This document shows positions 1 to 8,545 of a stretch of DNA of 41,597 nt, piece by piece (position 1 is the first letter of the stretch; every line of letters starts with the position of its first letter). The translations under genes were made by a program, and so were the position numbers. The stretch is taken from positions 1 to 41,597 of IMG/VR virus record IMGVR_UViG_3300049225_000423, one strand, 5' to 3'. Origin of the DNA: a virus. The notes under the pieces are model-generated. The model had not been told where the DNA came from and ran no database searches. It worked only from the letters and a program-made list of their open reading frames with translations.

Positions 1-165
1 GACTTTGAATTATTATGTTGGGATTTTGTTTCAACACCTTCTAATCCTGGTTCTTTTATGCATACCCTAAATGAAGGAAAACAAGTTATTACTTATGATT
101 ATACGAATGTTAATAAAGTAGTACATGAAATCCTTTGTTCTAAAGGTTCTTGTCCTATTTTTTAA
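1..165 (+). CDS. 21: Prohead core protease gp21, C-terminal fragment (partial, 5' end outside window)
   Basis: An open frame runs from the first base to TAA at 163-165 and encodes 54 residues. It contains the stretch FVSTPSNPGSFM, which resembles the conserved segment near the C-terminus of T4-type prohead proteases (a hydrophobic strand, then PSNPGAF). The catalytic residues would lie upstream and are not visible. Its position directly before an acidic scaffold gene and the major capsid gene is the T4 order 21-22-23, which supports the call. The enzyme would process scaffold and capsid proteins inside the prohead. The assignment rests on a short motif plus synteny. Confidence 0.65.
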   Translation, partial: DFELLCWDFVSTPSNPGSFMHTLNEGKQVITYDYTNVNKVVHEILCSKGSCPIF

Positions 166-290
166 TTTTTAAGTAATCTACATATACGTATAACCGCAAT
201 GTGCCATGAAACTGAATATGGTACCGATATAAAATTATTCCCTATTACGATTCCTAATAATCGTATTTCACAAATTTAAATTTTGAGATT

Positions 291-1463
291 ATGGCAAACA
301 ATGATTTGTTAAAAGAAGCAATTGCCGATGCTAAAGCTGTTAAAGAAACTGCTATCGCAAATGCTAAACTTGCTCTTGAGGAAGCTTTTACACCTCATCT
401 AAAATCTATGCTTTCAGCAAAATTAGAAGAAATGGACAAAGAAGATGTTGACGAAGGATACGACGAAGACATGAAAGAAGAAATGGACTCTAAAGATGAT
501 ATGAAAGAAGGAGAAGATGAAATGTATGAAGCTAAAGAAGAGCTTGACGAGATTAACCTCGACGAATTACTTGCTGAACTTGAATTGGATGAAGACAAAC
601 GTACAGATGCTGAACAAGAAGGCTATAAGGACGGATTCGAAGACGCTAAAGACGACATCGAAAAAGAACTTAAATCTATGAAAGTATCAGAAGCAAAAGA
701 CGAAGACGACAAAATGGAAGAAGCTAAAAAAGCTGACGACAAAGAAGAAGTTAAGGAAGATGCTAGAACTGATGCCGAAGAAGAAGGCTACAAAGATGGT
801 ATGAAAGACGAAAAAGAAGACATGGAAGATGACATGGACGACGAGGAAATTGACCTTGAAGATATGTCAGAAGATGACTTAAAAGGATTCATTGAGGATG
901 TTATTAAAGATTTAGTAGCAGACGGAACAATTGAAGCTGGTGAGGATTTTGAAGAGGAAGATATTGAAGACGTTGTAGACGTAGAAGATGTTGAAGATGT
1001 AGATGTTGATGTAGAAATCGACGAAGCAAAAGACATGGACAAAGGTGAAACTGGTGTTGGAAACGAGGATGGAGACAAAGATGACTCCAAAGTTGAAAAA
1101 GAAACCGAAAAAATGAGATTTAAAGAAGCATTAGATGAAATCGAAGCTCTTAAAGTTGAATTACAAGAAGTTAACCTTTTAAATGCTAAACTACTTTACA
1201 CAAACAAAGTATTCAAGTCTAAAAACCTAACTGAAGACAAAAAAGTTAGAGTGCTTAAAGCATTTGACAAAGCGTCAACAGTAAAAGAAGCTAAAGTTAT
1301 TTTTGATACATTAAGCGAAGGTTTAGTATCAAAAACAGAAGCTAAAGCAAGACCACAAGGTAGTGCTTCTAAGGCAACTGGAACAATAACTGAAGCTAAG
1401 AAACCAATTATTGAAAGCAATGATGTATACAACCGTATGCGTAAACTTGCTGGATTAATTTAA
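291..1463 (+). CDS. 22: Prohead core scaffolding protein (gp22-like)
   Basis: This 390-residue protein is extremely acidic, with long Asp/Glu/Lys runs from about residue 45 to 280, and is predicted to be helical or coiled-coil. The N-terminus (MANNDLLKEAIADAKAVKE) and a C-terminus ending RMRKLAGLI are typical of T4-like scaffold proteins, which form the internal prohead core and are degraded by gp21. The motif RTDAE(Q/E)EGYKDG occurs twice (about residues 104 and 157), which suggests an internal duplication. It sits between the protease fragment and the major capsid gene, 31 nt before the latter. The ATG at 291 is preceded by TTGAGATT with no Shine-Dalgarno. Two long antisense frames here are by-products of the acidic codons. 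Confidence 0.8.
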   Translation: MANNDLLKEAIADAKAVKETAIANAKLALEEAFTPHLKSMLSAKLEEMDKEDVDEGYDEDMKEEMDSKDDMKEGEDEMYEAKEELDEINLDELLAELELDEDKRTDAEQEGYKDGFEDAKDDIEKELKSMKVSEAKDEDDKMEEAKKADDKEEVKEDARTDAEEEGYKDGMKDEKEDMEDDMDDEEIDLEDMSEDDLKGFIEDVIKDLVADGTIEAGEDFEEEDIEDVVDVEDVEDVDVDVEIDEAKDMDKGETGVGNEDGDKDDSKVEKETEKMRFKEALDEIEALKVELQEVNLLNAKLLYTNKVFKSKNLTEDKKVRVLKAFDKASTVKEAKVIFDTLSEGLVSKTEAKARPQGSASKATGTITEAKKPIIESNDVYNRMRKLAGLI

Positions 1464-1494
1464 AAAATTATTTTAACCCTAAAAAACTAAAAAA

Positions 1495-3174
1495 ATGAGC
1501 TTAAATACTCTTTTAGAAAGCGCGAACCCATACCAGTCTTTACAGTCTGACGCGGCTAGATTAGCTAGCAAATGGGAAAAAACAGGTTTATTAGAAGGTT
1601 TAGGTGGTGCCCAGAAAAATAACATGGGTATGATCCTTGAAAACCAAGCTAAACAACTTGTTGTTGAATCATCACAAACTAGTGGTGGTGTAAGTGGTGG
1701 TGGTACATTTCAGTCACAAACTGGCGTAAACGTTGGTGGACAGTGGGCTGGTGTAGCTTTACCATTAGTACGTAAAGTATTTGGTCAAATTGCTGCACAG
1801 GAATTTGTATCAGTACAACCAATGAATTTACCTTCTGGTCTTGTATTTTTCTTAGATTTCCAATACGGATCTAGTAAAACTCCATTCCAAGCTGGTGATT
1901 CATTGTACGGAGATAAGACATCTGCTGAAAACCCATTTGGTAATACAAATACAGGTGGTCTTTATGGATCTGGTCGTTTTGGATATTCTGTTCAAAATAC
2001 TCAATCACTTGTAACTGGTAATACTTTTGCTAATGCAGATTGGGCTGACTTTAATTTCAATTCTACTTATTCTGCTTCTGCTGTTGCTGGAGATTACCAA
2101 TTAGTAAAAGTACCTGCAGATAAATTAGCTTATGCTGATTTAGAAGGTGTAAAAGGATTCCAATTATATACAGGATCACTTGCTGGTGTAGTACCAACAG
2201 GTAGTACTCAAGCTGGTGTACAAATATCTGAATTTACACATTATGATGCTGTAGGTAACTTTGTAGTATTTGTATGTGAAGATACAGCTATCGAAGCTGA
2301 TAGTGTATGGGTAAATTACCAAATTCAACCTCAAGACAATGCAAGAGGTGATTTTGAAGCTGGTAATGCAACTCCAAACAAATTTAACGATGAAGCAGGA
2401 TGCTGTCCAGACCAAGTTATTCCAGAAATCAACATTCAGATGCAATCATCTGCAATTGTTGCTAAAACTAGAAAACTTAAAGCTGTATGGACCCCAGAAT
2501 TCGCACAGGATTTAAATGCATATCATGCATTGGATGCTGAAGCTGAATTGACTTCAATCTTAAGTGAGTACATTTCATTAGAAATTGACTTAGAGATCTT
2601 AAGTATGTTAATTGATTCTGCTGCTGCAGGAACAGAAACATGGTCTGCTGTAAATAACCAAGCTATCACAGGTGGCGGAAATGGTACTATTTCAGATCTT
2701 GGATTCTACAATTCTCAAGGACAATGGTTCCAAACATTAGGAACTAAAATCCAAAAATTGAGCAACATCATCCACCAGAAAACTCTACGTGGTGGTGCTA
2801 ACTTTATGGTTGTTTCTCCAACTGTAGCTACTATCCTAGAATCTATTCCAGGATTTGCTGCTGACACAGATGGTGATGCTGCTAAAATGAGCTACGCATT
2901 TGGTGTACAAAAAGTTGGTGCTTTAAATAGTCGCCAAAAAGTATACAAAAACCCTTACATGACTGCTAACACAATCCTATTAGGATACCGTGGTACTCAG
3001 TTCTTAGAAAGTGGTGCTGTATTTGCTCCTTACATTCCGTTAATTATGACTCCTCTTGTATACGATCCAGATACGTTCGTACCAAGAAAAGGTCTATTAA
3101 CTAGATATGCTAAGAAAATGGTTCGTCCAGAATTCTACGGAAAAATTAATGTATCAGGTTTAAACACTCTATAG
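1495..3174 (+). CDS. 23: Major capsid protein gp23
   Basis: The 559-residue product matches the T4 gp23 family along its length. The N-terminus has KWEKTGLLEG and MILENQAKQL. Around residue 105 is VQPMNLPSGLVFFLDFQYG (T4: VQPMNSPTG). In the middle is AKTRKLKAVWTPEFAQDL followed by DAEAELTSILSEYISLEI, equivalent to the T4 segment AKSRQLK...ELAQDL...DADAELSGIL. The C-terminal part has LTRYAKKMVRPEFYGKI. By analogy with T4, where gp21 cuts after Glu65, the likely maturation cut here is after LVVE (Glu58), just before a Gly/Ser-rich stretch. A strong terminator follows at 3202-3227. Confidence 0.96.
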   Translation: MSLNTLLESANPYQSLQSDAARLASKWEKTGLLEGLGGAQKNNMGMILENQAKQLVVESSQTSGGVSGGGTFQSQTGVNVGGQWAGVALPLVRKVFGQIAAQEFVSVQPMNLPSGLVFFLDFQYGSSKTPFQAGDSLYGDKTSAENPFGNTNTGGLYGSGRFGYSVQNTQSLVTGNTFANADWADFNFNSTYSASAVAGDYQLVKVPADKLAYADLEGVKGFQLYTGSLAGVVPTGSTQAGVQISEFTHYDAVGNFVVFVCEDTAIEADSVWVNYQIQPQDNARGDFEAGNATPNKFNDEAGCCPDQVIPEINIQMQSSAIVAKTRKLKAVWTPEFAQDLNAYHALDAEAELTSILSEYISLEIDLEILSMLIDSAAAGTETWSAVNNQAITGGGNGTISDLGFYNSQGQWFQTLGTKIQKLSNIIHQKTLRGGANFMVVSPTVATILESIPGFAADTDGDAAKMSYAFGVQKVGALNSRQKVYKNPYMTANTILLGYRGTQFLESGAVFAPYIPLIMTPLVYDPDTFVPRKGLLTRYAKKMVRPEFYGKINVSGLNTL

Positions 3175-3201
3175 TAGGTACTTAATATTTCTTAATAAAT
3201 T

Positions 3202-3227
3202 AACCCGGTCTTTGACCGGGTTTTTTT
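3202..3227 (+). terminator. Rho-independent terminator after gp23
   Basis: AACCCGGTC (3202-3210) pairs perfectly with GACCGGGTT (3214-3222) around a TTT loop, followed by a T run to 3227. It lies 28 nt past the gp23 stop and ends the head-gene transcript. Confidence 0.9.
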
Positions 3228-3236
3228 ATGTTTTTC

Positions 3237-3250
3237 ATATGTATAATAAA
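3237..3250 (+). promoter_or_regulatory. Putative late promoter box (ATATGTATAATAAA), upstream of phoH
   Basis: This is a G-variant of the recurrent ATAT(T/G)TATAATAAA box. It starts 10 nt after the gp23 terminator and lies 120 nt before the phoH start. The long leader holds small palindromes, for example ACAAC-A-GTTGT at 3323-3333. Confidence 0.5.
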
Positions 3251-3369
3251 ATGCGTTATATCGAAACTATATTTATCTCATTATATAGCTATATTAAAAT
3301 TTCCACGTATATTAACGTATTTACAACAGTTGTGTTTAATCAATGTGTAATCCCTAATTTCAAGAATTT

Positions 3370-4107
3370 ATGGCAAGTAAACCCCATACGGATGATGTAT
3401 ATCGTCCTAAGAGAATTCCTAAAAACCCAATTAAGTTCAAACTCCAACTTAATGAAGAACAAAAAGACGCTAAAAAACACATCCTGGATAATACAATTAC
3501 CCTCTTGGGAGGGGGTGCAGGTAGTGGAAAAACATTACTTGCATGTAATGTTGCCCTAGATGGTCTGTTACGAAGACAATATGATAAAATTATAATAACT
3601 AGGCCTACTGTATCAAAAGAAGAAATAGGATTTTTACCTGGTGATTTAAGAGAAAAAATGGATCCTTGGGTTCAACCTATTTATCAAAATTTTTATCAAT
3701 TATATGATAAAACTAAAGTAGAAAAACTTATTGAAGATGGTAAAATAGAAATTGTACCTGTATCCTTTATGAGAGGTAGAACATTTTTAGATTCAATGAT
3801 TATAGTTGATGAAGCCCAAAATGTTACTCACGAACAAATGGAAATGATTACTTCACGTATTGGTTTAAGAAGTAAAATGATGGTATGTGGAGATGCTCAT
3901 CAAACTGATTTAAAGAAAAAATCAGACTCTGGATTTAAATTTCTATATTCTGCAGCAAGAAAAATAAAAAACTTAGAGGCTATTACATTAACCACTAATC
4001 ATAGAAATGAAATAGTTGAAGATTTATTAGATTATTATAATAATGCAATTGATAAAGGAGTAAGTATTACTACTTCTGGATCATATATTTATAATAGTAA
4101 GAATTAA
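3370..4107 (+). CDS. phoH: PhoH-like P-loop ATPase
   Basis: This 245-residue protein has a Walker A motif GAGSGKT (residues 49-55) after a QxD/E-rich helix, a conserved RPTVSKEEIGFLPGD segment, a Walker B strand MIIVDEAQN (about 143-151) and a GDAHQTDL sensor motif. These define the PhoH family of ATPases with helicase superfamily-like folds. PhoH is common in marine phages and its function in infection is unsettled. The start at 3370 (TTTATGG) gives the usual N-terminus. A longer overlapping frame from 3212 lacks family similarity and was not used. Flanking late-type promoter boxes suggest late expression alongside virion genes. Confidence 0.93.
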   Translation: MASKPHTDDVYRPKRIPKNPIKFKLQLNEEQKDAKKHILDNTITLLGGGAGSGKTLLACNVALDGLLRRQYDKIIITRPTVSKEEIGFLPGDLREKMDPWVQPIYQNFYQLYDKTKVEKLIEDGKIEIVPVSFMRGRTFLDSMIIVDEAQNVTHEQMEMITSRIGLRSKMMVCGDAHQTDLKKKSDSGFKFLYSAARKIKNLEAITLTTNHRNEIVEDLLDYYNNAIDKGVSITTSGSYIYNSKN

Positions 4108-4111
4108 CATC

Positions 4112-4125
4112 ATATTTATAATAAA
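4112..4125 (+). promoter_or_regulatory. Putative late promoter box (ATATTTATAATAAA)
   Basis: This is an exact copy of the recurrent box. TATAAT at 4117-4122 is only 11 nt before the ATG at 4134, so the mRNA leader would be just a few nucleotides. A near-copy (ATATTTATAATAGT) lies 27 nt upstream, inside the end of phoH. Confidence 0.65.
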
Positions 4126-4133
4126 ACAGAATT

Positions 4134-4676
4134 ATGGCATTATGTACCCCTACAGGTTCATTAGAAGTATTTATACGAGAAAGTATAACGCTCCCAAATG
4201 GTAATGAAGAAATAGCAACTAATAAAATTAAAATTCCTGGTGTAAATCAATTAGTAAGAAGAATTGATACCATTTCTGTTAATTGGGAAGATACTGGAGT
4301 TGAACTTTTAAGATTTGTAGATGATGAAGCATCTCAAGTTGCTGGTTCCTTTGTTAGAGATACAGTAAAATATTTAAGATTTACTAATTTAGATTGTGAC
4401 AATTATCTTTCTCTATATCTTATTCAAAATAGCCCAGATGCACAAGCACCCAATACAGATAACTTTAATTCAGGAGATGAAGGTGTATTTAGAATAGATC
4501 CTGGTAAATCAATGATGCTATCTAATGCTCAATTTGAAAGTAGTAATTATTATGATTATGTAGTAGAAGGATATGTAGATTTACAATATTATTCATCATT
4601 TGCCTCTTTATATAGTATAAAAGCAAAAGCAAACGCAGCAGATATTAGAATAGAGTACCTTGTAGGTTCTTCTTAA
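4134..4676 (+). CDS. Hypothetical virion-associated protein
   Basis: This 180-residue protein is not recognised. It is rich in predicted beta strands (for example SLEVFIRESITLPNG near the N-terminus and YYDYVVEGYVDLQYYSSF near the C-terminus). It has no signal peptide, membrane segment or catalytic motif that I can see. It has its own late-type promoter box and sits between phoH and a fibre-like gene, before the neck genes. A structural role in the head or in a decoration is plausible but is inferred from position only. Confidence 0.55.
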   Translation: MALCTPTGSLEVFIRESITLPNGNEEIATNKIKIPGVNQLVRRIDTISVNWEDTGVELLRFVDDEASQVAGSFVRDTVKYLRFTNLDCDNYLSLYLIQNSPDAQAPNTDNFNSGDEGVFRIDPGKSMMLSNAQFESSNYYDYVVEGYVDLQYYSSFASLYSIKAKANAADIRIEYLVGSS

Positions 4677-4689
4677 TATTTATAACAAA
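4676..4689 (+). promoter_or_regulatory. Putative late promoter box, variant (ATATTTATAACAAA)
   Basis: This differs from the consensus at one base (TATAAC for TATAAT). It begins at the stop codon of the previous gene and is 17 nt before the ATG at 4706. Confidence 0.45.
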
Positions 4690-4705
4690 ATAAATTAAAT
4701 AAAAA

Positions 4706-5269
4706 ATGGCATTAACGTATAGAACAGGTTCAGGTGAACATCCAGGTAAGGGTTCAGCTTTAACTATTGAGGAACTAGATAACAATTTTAGACACTTTAC
4801 AGGATCACATTCAATAACTGGTTCCCTTATTATTTCAAGTAGTTTAATAGTAAGTGGAAGTATGGGTATATCAGGAAGTATCATACCAGATGGTGCTGGT
4901 GTACACTCACTAGGTAGTGCCGATAATTATTTTAAAGATTTATATCTTTCTTCTGATTCATTAATTTTTGTTAGTGGTTCAACTAGCAGTTCATTTTCAA
5001 TAGATCCTAGTGGGTCTTTATCAGGTTCATTTGATGGAGATTTTACTGGTTCGTTTACGGGATCTGGAGAAGGTGATTTTACTGGATCATTTATTGGATC
5101 AGTAGATACACAATTTAACTCTGGCTCATGTTTAATAGGTTGTACTAGCTCAGTAGCTCCAACAGGTACTAGACAAGAAGGAACCTTTGAATTTGTAGCA
5201 AGTGGTAGTGGTGAAAACTTTATATTTGTTTATTTAGGTGGAGCTTGGAGATCAGGTTCATTATCATAA
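4706..5269 (+). CDS. Small fibre-like structural protein
   Basis: This 187-residue protein begins MALTYRTGSGEHPGKGS and continues IEELDNNFRHF, an N-terminal pattern common in phage fibre and appendage proteins. Two-residue Gly-Ser steps recur every 5-8 residues (GSLIISSSLIVSGSMGISGS, then FTGSFTGSGEGDFTGSF), a periodicity expected of a trimeric beta fibre. The segment LGSADNYFKDLYLSSDSLIF is the widespread fibre motif seen in tail-spike stems. A terminator follows. It is likely a head or tail appendage. The attachment partner is unknown. Confidence 0.6.
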   Translation: MALTYRTGSGEHPGKGSALTIEELDNNFRHFTGSHSITGSLIISSSLIVSGSMGISGSIIPDGAGVHSLGSADNYFKDLYLSSDSLIFVSGSTSSSFSIDPSGSLSGSFDGDFTGSFTGSGEGDFTGSFIGSVDTQFNSGSCLIGCTSSVAPTGTRQEGTFEFVASGSGENFIFVYLGGAWRSGSLS

Positions 5270-5297
5270 TAATTAAAGTTTTTTAAATAAAATTATA

Positions 5298-5323
5298 GGG
5301 ACTCAACTTGAGTCCCTTTTTTT
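5298..5323 (+). terminator. Rho-independent terminator
   Basis: GGGACTC (5298-5304) pairs with GAGTCCC (5310-5316) around AACTT, followed by seven T. It separates the fibre-like gene from the neck operon, whose promoter box starts two bases later. Confidence 0.9.
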
Positions 5324-5324
5324 C

Positions 5325-5338
5325 ATATTTATAATAAA
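5325..5338 (+). promoter_or_regulatory. Putative late promoter box (ATATTTATAATAAA) for the neck operon
   Basis: This is an exact copy of the recurrent box directly after a terminator. TATAAT at 5330-5335 is 15 nt before the ATG at 5351, and no other signal lies between. Confidence 0.7.
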
Positions 5339-5350
5339 ACTAATTATAGT

Positions 5351-6550
5351 ATGAATATTCCAATTTATGATGGTAACCCGCTTTGGAACCCAGATGCAAC
5401 CGCTTTTGGATTTTACAATAATGATATTGAATTTCAAAATGATTGTATTAAAGTAGCAAAATTTGTAACTACACGTTTAGGATATCCTTTAATGGATGTA
5501 GAATTACAAACATCTTCTATATTTACAGCATTTGAAGAAGCAATTACAATGTATGGGAATGAGTTATATGCCTATTTAATAAGAGAAAATGTATTAGATC
5601 TTACTGGTTTACCTTATGAAAATGTAGATTTAAGTGAAGTTATAGTTCAACCTAATTTTGATACTATAATTAGACTATCAGAACAATATGGTGAAGAAGC
5701 AGGTGTTGGTGGTAATGTACCTTGGTATAAAGGGCATGTTCCTTTAACTTCAAGTGTACAAGATTATGATTTAAAAATTTGGGCTAAACAACAAGGCATA
5801 TCCAGTAGTATAGAAATAAAAAGAGTATTTTATCAAGAACCCATACCCGCATCCGCAAGATATTTAGCCCCATTTGATGGGTTTGGATTTGGAGGTGTAG
5901 CTGCTGCTGGATTAATGGAAATGGGTGGATTTGGTGGTTCAATGGGTTTTTTAATGATGCCTCTAAATTACGATATGCAAGTTATTCAATCAATTGAAAT
6001 GAATCAAATGGTTAGAATGTCTAATTATAGTTTTGAAATACATAATAATGTAATTAGAATATTCCCCATTCCAGGACCATATGAAATTAGTGGAGTAGGA
6101 GATATTGCTGAAGATATAGATGGTTCATGTAATTGTGGCAATTTATGGTTCGAGTATATCATACGAGATGAACGATTAGAAAGCAGTTTAATTTGTGCCG
6201 AAGATAAAATTACAAATGTTTCTAATATGCCATATCAAAACCCTGTATATTCACTAATCAACTCCGTAGGTAGACAATGGATATTTGAAATGACATTGGC
6301 AATTTGTAAAGAAATTTTAGGATATGTTCGCGGTAAATATAGTACAGTACCTATCCCAAATGCGGATATGACATTAAATCAGGCTGATTTATTAGCTGCG
6401 GCAACTGCAGAAAAAACAGCTTTATTAGAAAGATTAAGAGCATATTTTGATGAAAATTCACGTGCTTCATTATTAGAAAGAAAAGTAAGAGAAGCGGATG
6501 CAGTATTAAAAGAATTGGATCAAGTTCCAAGAGTAATTTATATAGGATAG
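5351..6550 (+). CDS. 13: Neck protein, gp13-like
   Basis: This 399-residue product carries a head-completion-type N-terminal helical region (VTTRLGYPLMDVELQTSSIFTAFEEAITMYGNELYAYLIRENV) and a C-terminal helical region (about 330-390). A Gly/Met-rich insert lies near residues 176-200 (FGFGGVAAAGLMEMGGFGG). It is followed without a gap by a gp14-like and a gp15-like gene, the T4 order 13-14-15. In T4, gp13 and gp14 form the neck that joins the filled head to the tail. At 399 residues it is longer than T4 gp13 (309). The call rests on synteny and weak pattern similarity. Confidence 0.65.
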   Translation: MNIPIYDGNPLWNPDATAFGFYNNDIEFQNDCIKVAKFVTTRLGYPLMDVELQTSSIFTAFEEAITMYGNELYAYLIRENVLDLTGLPYENVDLSEVIVQPNFDTIIRLSEQYGEEAGVGGNVPWYKGHVPLTSSVQDYDLKIWAKQQGISSSIEIKRVFYQEPIPASARYLAPFDGFGFGGVAAAGLMEMGGFGGSMGFLMMPLNYDMQVIQSIEMNQMVRMSNYSFEIHNNVIRIFPIPGPYEISGVGDIAEDIDGSCNCGNLWFEYIIRDERLESSLICAEDKITNVSNMPYQNPVYSLINSVGRQWIFEMTLAICKEILGYVRGKYSTVPIPNADMTLNQADLLAAATAEKTALLERLRAYFDENSRASLLERKVREADAVLKELDQVPRVIYIG

Positions 6551-6551
6551 T

Positions 6552-7115
6552 ATGGCAATGTTTGCAAGACGGAGAGATGTCTCTCTGGTAAGACACTTAA
6601 ATAGAGAAGTTATGGGTAATGTTATTACCCAACAAGCGGCTTTCTATCAGTTTAAATTAGAAGAAACGAAAGTTAATATCTATGGTGAAGCTGCAGCTGA
6701 AAAATTTTACAATGGTCCTTTTTTATTTAACTGTTTAATTAATAGATCAGCTCAAGAATATCCTGAAGATTCTGAAGGAATACAATTTCAACAATCTATT
6801 GATTTCTATTTTTTAAGAGATGATTTAAAAGCTGTTAGACCTGGTTACCCAAATGGAAACCCAGAAGCAGAAGTAGTCCCAGATGTTGGAGATATAATTT
6901 TATATCAAGAAGGATATTATGGAGTACAAAGTGTAGTAGCCAACCAATATTGGAGTGGTAAAAACCCTGATTACCCTAATAATAATTCAGATGGTACTGA
7001 TAATCCATTAAACCCTAATTTAGATTTATTTGGAACCAATTTATCAATATTATGTTCAACTTATTATATCCCAGCTGACAAAGTTGCGATTTCACCTTAT
7101 AAAGAAAGATTTTAA
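6552..7115 (+). CDS. 14: Neck protein, gp14-like
   Basis: This 187-residue product begins MAMFARRRDVSLVRHLNREVMGNVITQQAAFYQFKLEETKVNIYGEAA. The order helix, LEETKVNIYGE, then NCLINR is the pattern of T4-type gp14 neck proteins. The start follows the gp13 stop by one base, and the stop overlaps the next ATG (TAATG), so translation is probably coupled. It is expected at the connector-tail junction. Confidence 0.72.
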   Translation: MAMFARRRDVSLVRHLNREVMGNVITQQAAFYQFKLEETKVNIYGEAAAEKFYNGPFLFNCLINRSAQEYPEDSEGIQFQQSIDFYFLRDDLKAVRPGYPNGNPEAEVVPDVGDIILYQEGYYGVQSVVANQYWSGKNPDYPNNNSDGTDNPLNPNLDLFGTNLSILCSTYYIPADKVAISPYKERF

Positions 7116-8101
7116 TGCCGCAGTATAGAAAACCCATACCAAAAACCCAAAAAGAAATCAGTATTGATCAACAAAGACCAACATCTGAAAGGTATGGTAA
7201 TCCTAATATTCCATCACCCTCAAATGAAAGTCAAACAGGTATTTCATTTAATAGATCAGAAAAATTATCTTGGAAAGGAGATACAAATAAACCTTTTTCA
7301 ATTGGTATTCAAGATTTAGATGAAGCAGTATTTTATTATTTTCAAAATGTAATAAAACCTTTTGTTTATCAAAATGGCGAAAGAAGAGAAGTACCAGTAA
7401 TATATGGTTCTCCTGAAAGATGGAAATCATTTCAAAGAGATGGATATTATAGAGATAAAAAAGGTGCTATTATGTTACCTATAATTGTAGTTAAAAGAGA
7501 TACTATAACTAAAGATAGAACTGTTTATAATAAATTAGATGCTAATAGTCCTAATTTATATGGTACATTTCAACGGGGTTATAATCCAAAAAACTTTTAT
7601 AGTAATTGGGCAGCTATTCAAAATAAAATACCTGCTAAACAGTTTTATGCCGTAGCAGTTCCGGATTTTGTTAATTTAGAATATAGTGTAATTGTTCAAA
7701 CCTATTACATGGAACAATTAAATAAAATAATTGAATCTTGTGAATATGCATCTGATGCTTATTGGGGAGACCCCGAAAGATTTAAATTTAGGGCTTTTAT
7801 TGATAGTTTTTCAACCGCAACTGAATTAACAGCAGGTAGAGATAGATTAGTAAAAGGAACATTTAATATTAGATTAAGAGGATATATTATCCCTGATACA
7901 ATACAAAAAGACTTAAATTCTATTTCTAAATACAATTCTAAATCTAAATTTATAATACAAATGGAAACTACATCTAATTCAGAAATATTTGATGTTGATG
8001 TAACTAAAACAAGAGATGGTAGAACAAGAAGACAAAGAGAAGACCAAGGTGAAATATCTAATATATCTGACATAAACCCAGGTACAGAATTAAAAAATTA
8101 A
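7115..8101 (+). CDS. 15: Tail sheath stabiliser / completion protein, gp15-like
   Basis: The 328-residue product follows the T4 gp15 pattern. A strand-rich start with (R)REVPVIYGSPERW corresponds to the T4 segment IRVPITYASKEHF. Then come IMLPIIVVKRD, YSVIVQTYYMEQLNKIIESC (T4: MIYELSIFTRYEDDMFQIVEQ), and RAFIDSFSTATELTAGRDRLVKG followed by FNIRLRGYIIP (T4: AIDEAIDGDNLSRRRIEWSLTFEVNGWMYP). gp15 caps the tail tube and sheath and joins the tail to the neck. The N-terminal about 60 residues are polar and probably disordered. It ends the neck operon, five bases before the next small gene. Confidence 0.8.
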   Translation: MPQYRKPIPKTQKEISIDQQRPTSERYGNPNIPSPSNESQTGISFNRSEKLSWKGDTNKPFSIGIQDLDEAVFYYFQNVIKPFVYQNGERREVPVIYGSPERWKSFQRDGYYRDKKGAIMLPIIVVKRDTITKDRTVYNKLDANSPNLYGTFQRGYNPKNFYSNWAAIQNKIPAKQFYAVAVPDFVNLEYSVIVQTYYMEQLNKIIESCEYASDAYWGDPERFKFRAFIDSFSTATELTAGRDRLVKGTFNIRLRGYIIPDTIQKDLNSISKYNSKSKFIIQMETTSNSEIFDVDVTKTRDGRTRRQREDQGEISNISDINPGTELKN

Positions 8102-8105
8102 AAAA

Positions 8106-8495
8106 ATGGCTAATAATGTAAGATTTGTAGATTCATTAAAAGTTGGTGCCTATCAAACCGAAGGTTCCAGTGGAGGAGGTAGTGGTATTACTATTAATAA
8201 TAATGTAAATAATTATTTATTAAGTGCTACTGGAAATCCTAGTGTAATTAATGGAGAATCCAATTTACAATTTGATGGAGCTAGTTTAAGTATAGGAGGA
8301 GCCCCATCAGGTCCTAGATTAGAAATAACTGATAATGGATCGGGTCAAGATCTTTTATTAATAAAAAATATTGATAACCATGGAATAAAAGTAACAAATG
8401 AAGGAATATTTCAATTAATTAACTTTAATTCTTTACCATCAGCTGTAAAGGGGGGGGTTATTTATTCTTCTAATGAATTTTATTTAGGTTTTTAA
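8106..8495 (+). CDS. Small fibre-associated structural protein
   Basis: This 129-residue protein begins MANNVRFVDSLKVGAYQ, has a flexible GSSGGGSG linker at about 19-26, and then has beta repeats ending AVKGGVIYSSNEFYLGF, a typical C-terminus of short phage fibre proteins. It is the first gene of the fibre block and lacks the long Gly-Ser-Ser repeats of the next gene. No catalytic motif is seen. It may be an adaptor or short fibre. Confidence 0.55.
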   Translation: MANNVRFVDSLKVGAYQTEGSSGGGSGITINNNVNNYLLSATGNPSVINGESNLQFDGASLSIGGAPSGPRLEITDNGSGQDLLLIKNIDNHGIKVTNEGIFQLINFNSLPSAVKGGVIYSSNEFYLGF

Positions 8496-8513
8496 TTCTA
8501 AGCTAAAAATATA

Positions 8514-8527
8514 ATATGTATAATAAA
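8514..8527 (+). promoter_or_regulatory. Putative late promoter box (ATATGTATAATAAA)
   Basis: This is a G-variant of the recurrent box. TATAAT at 8519-8524 lies 21 nt before the ATG of the first Gly-Ser-Ser repeat fibre at 8546. Confidence 0.6.
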
Positions 8528-8545
8528 ATAAAAAATTAATATAAA

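Noticed and set aside
199-279. 26-codon frame (MCHETEYGTDIKLFPITIPNN and onward) between gp21 and gp22
   Set aside because: The composition is protein-like, but the frame is very short, overlaps a promoter-like TATACGTATAA stretch and contains an inverted repeat (TACGATT/AATCGTA at 246-265). I have no independent support for it.
395-1090. Antisense Ser-rich frames inside the scaffold gene
   Set aside because: They are the complement of Glu/Asp codons (GAA/GAT/GAC), which read as Ser-rich without stops. They are shadows of gp22.
3212-3559. 115-residue frame overlapping the start of phoH
   Set aside because: It starts inside the terminator hairpin, covers the leader, and runs out of frame through the Walker A region of phoH, whose protein is clearly conserved.
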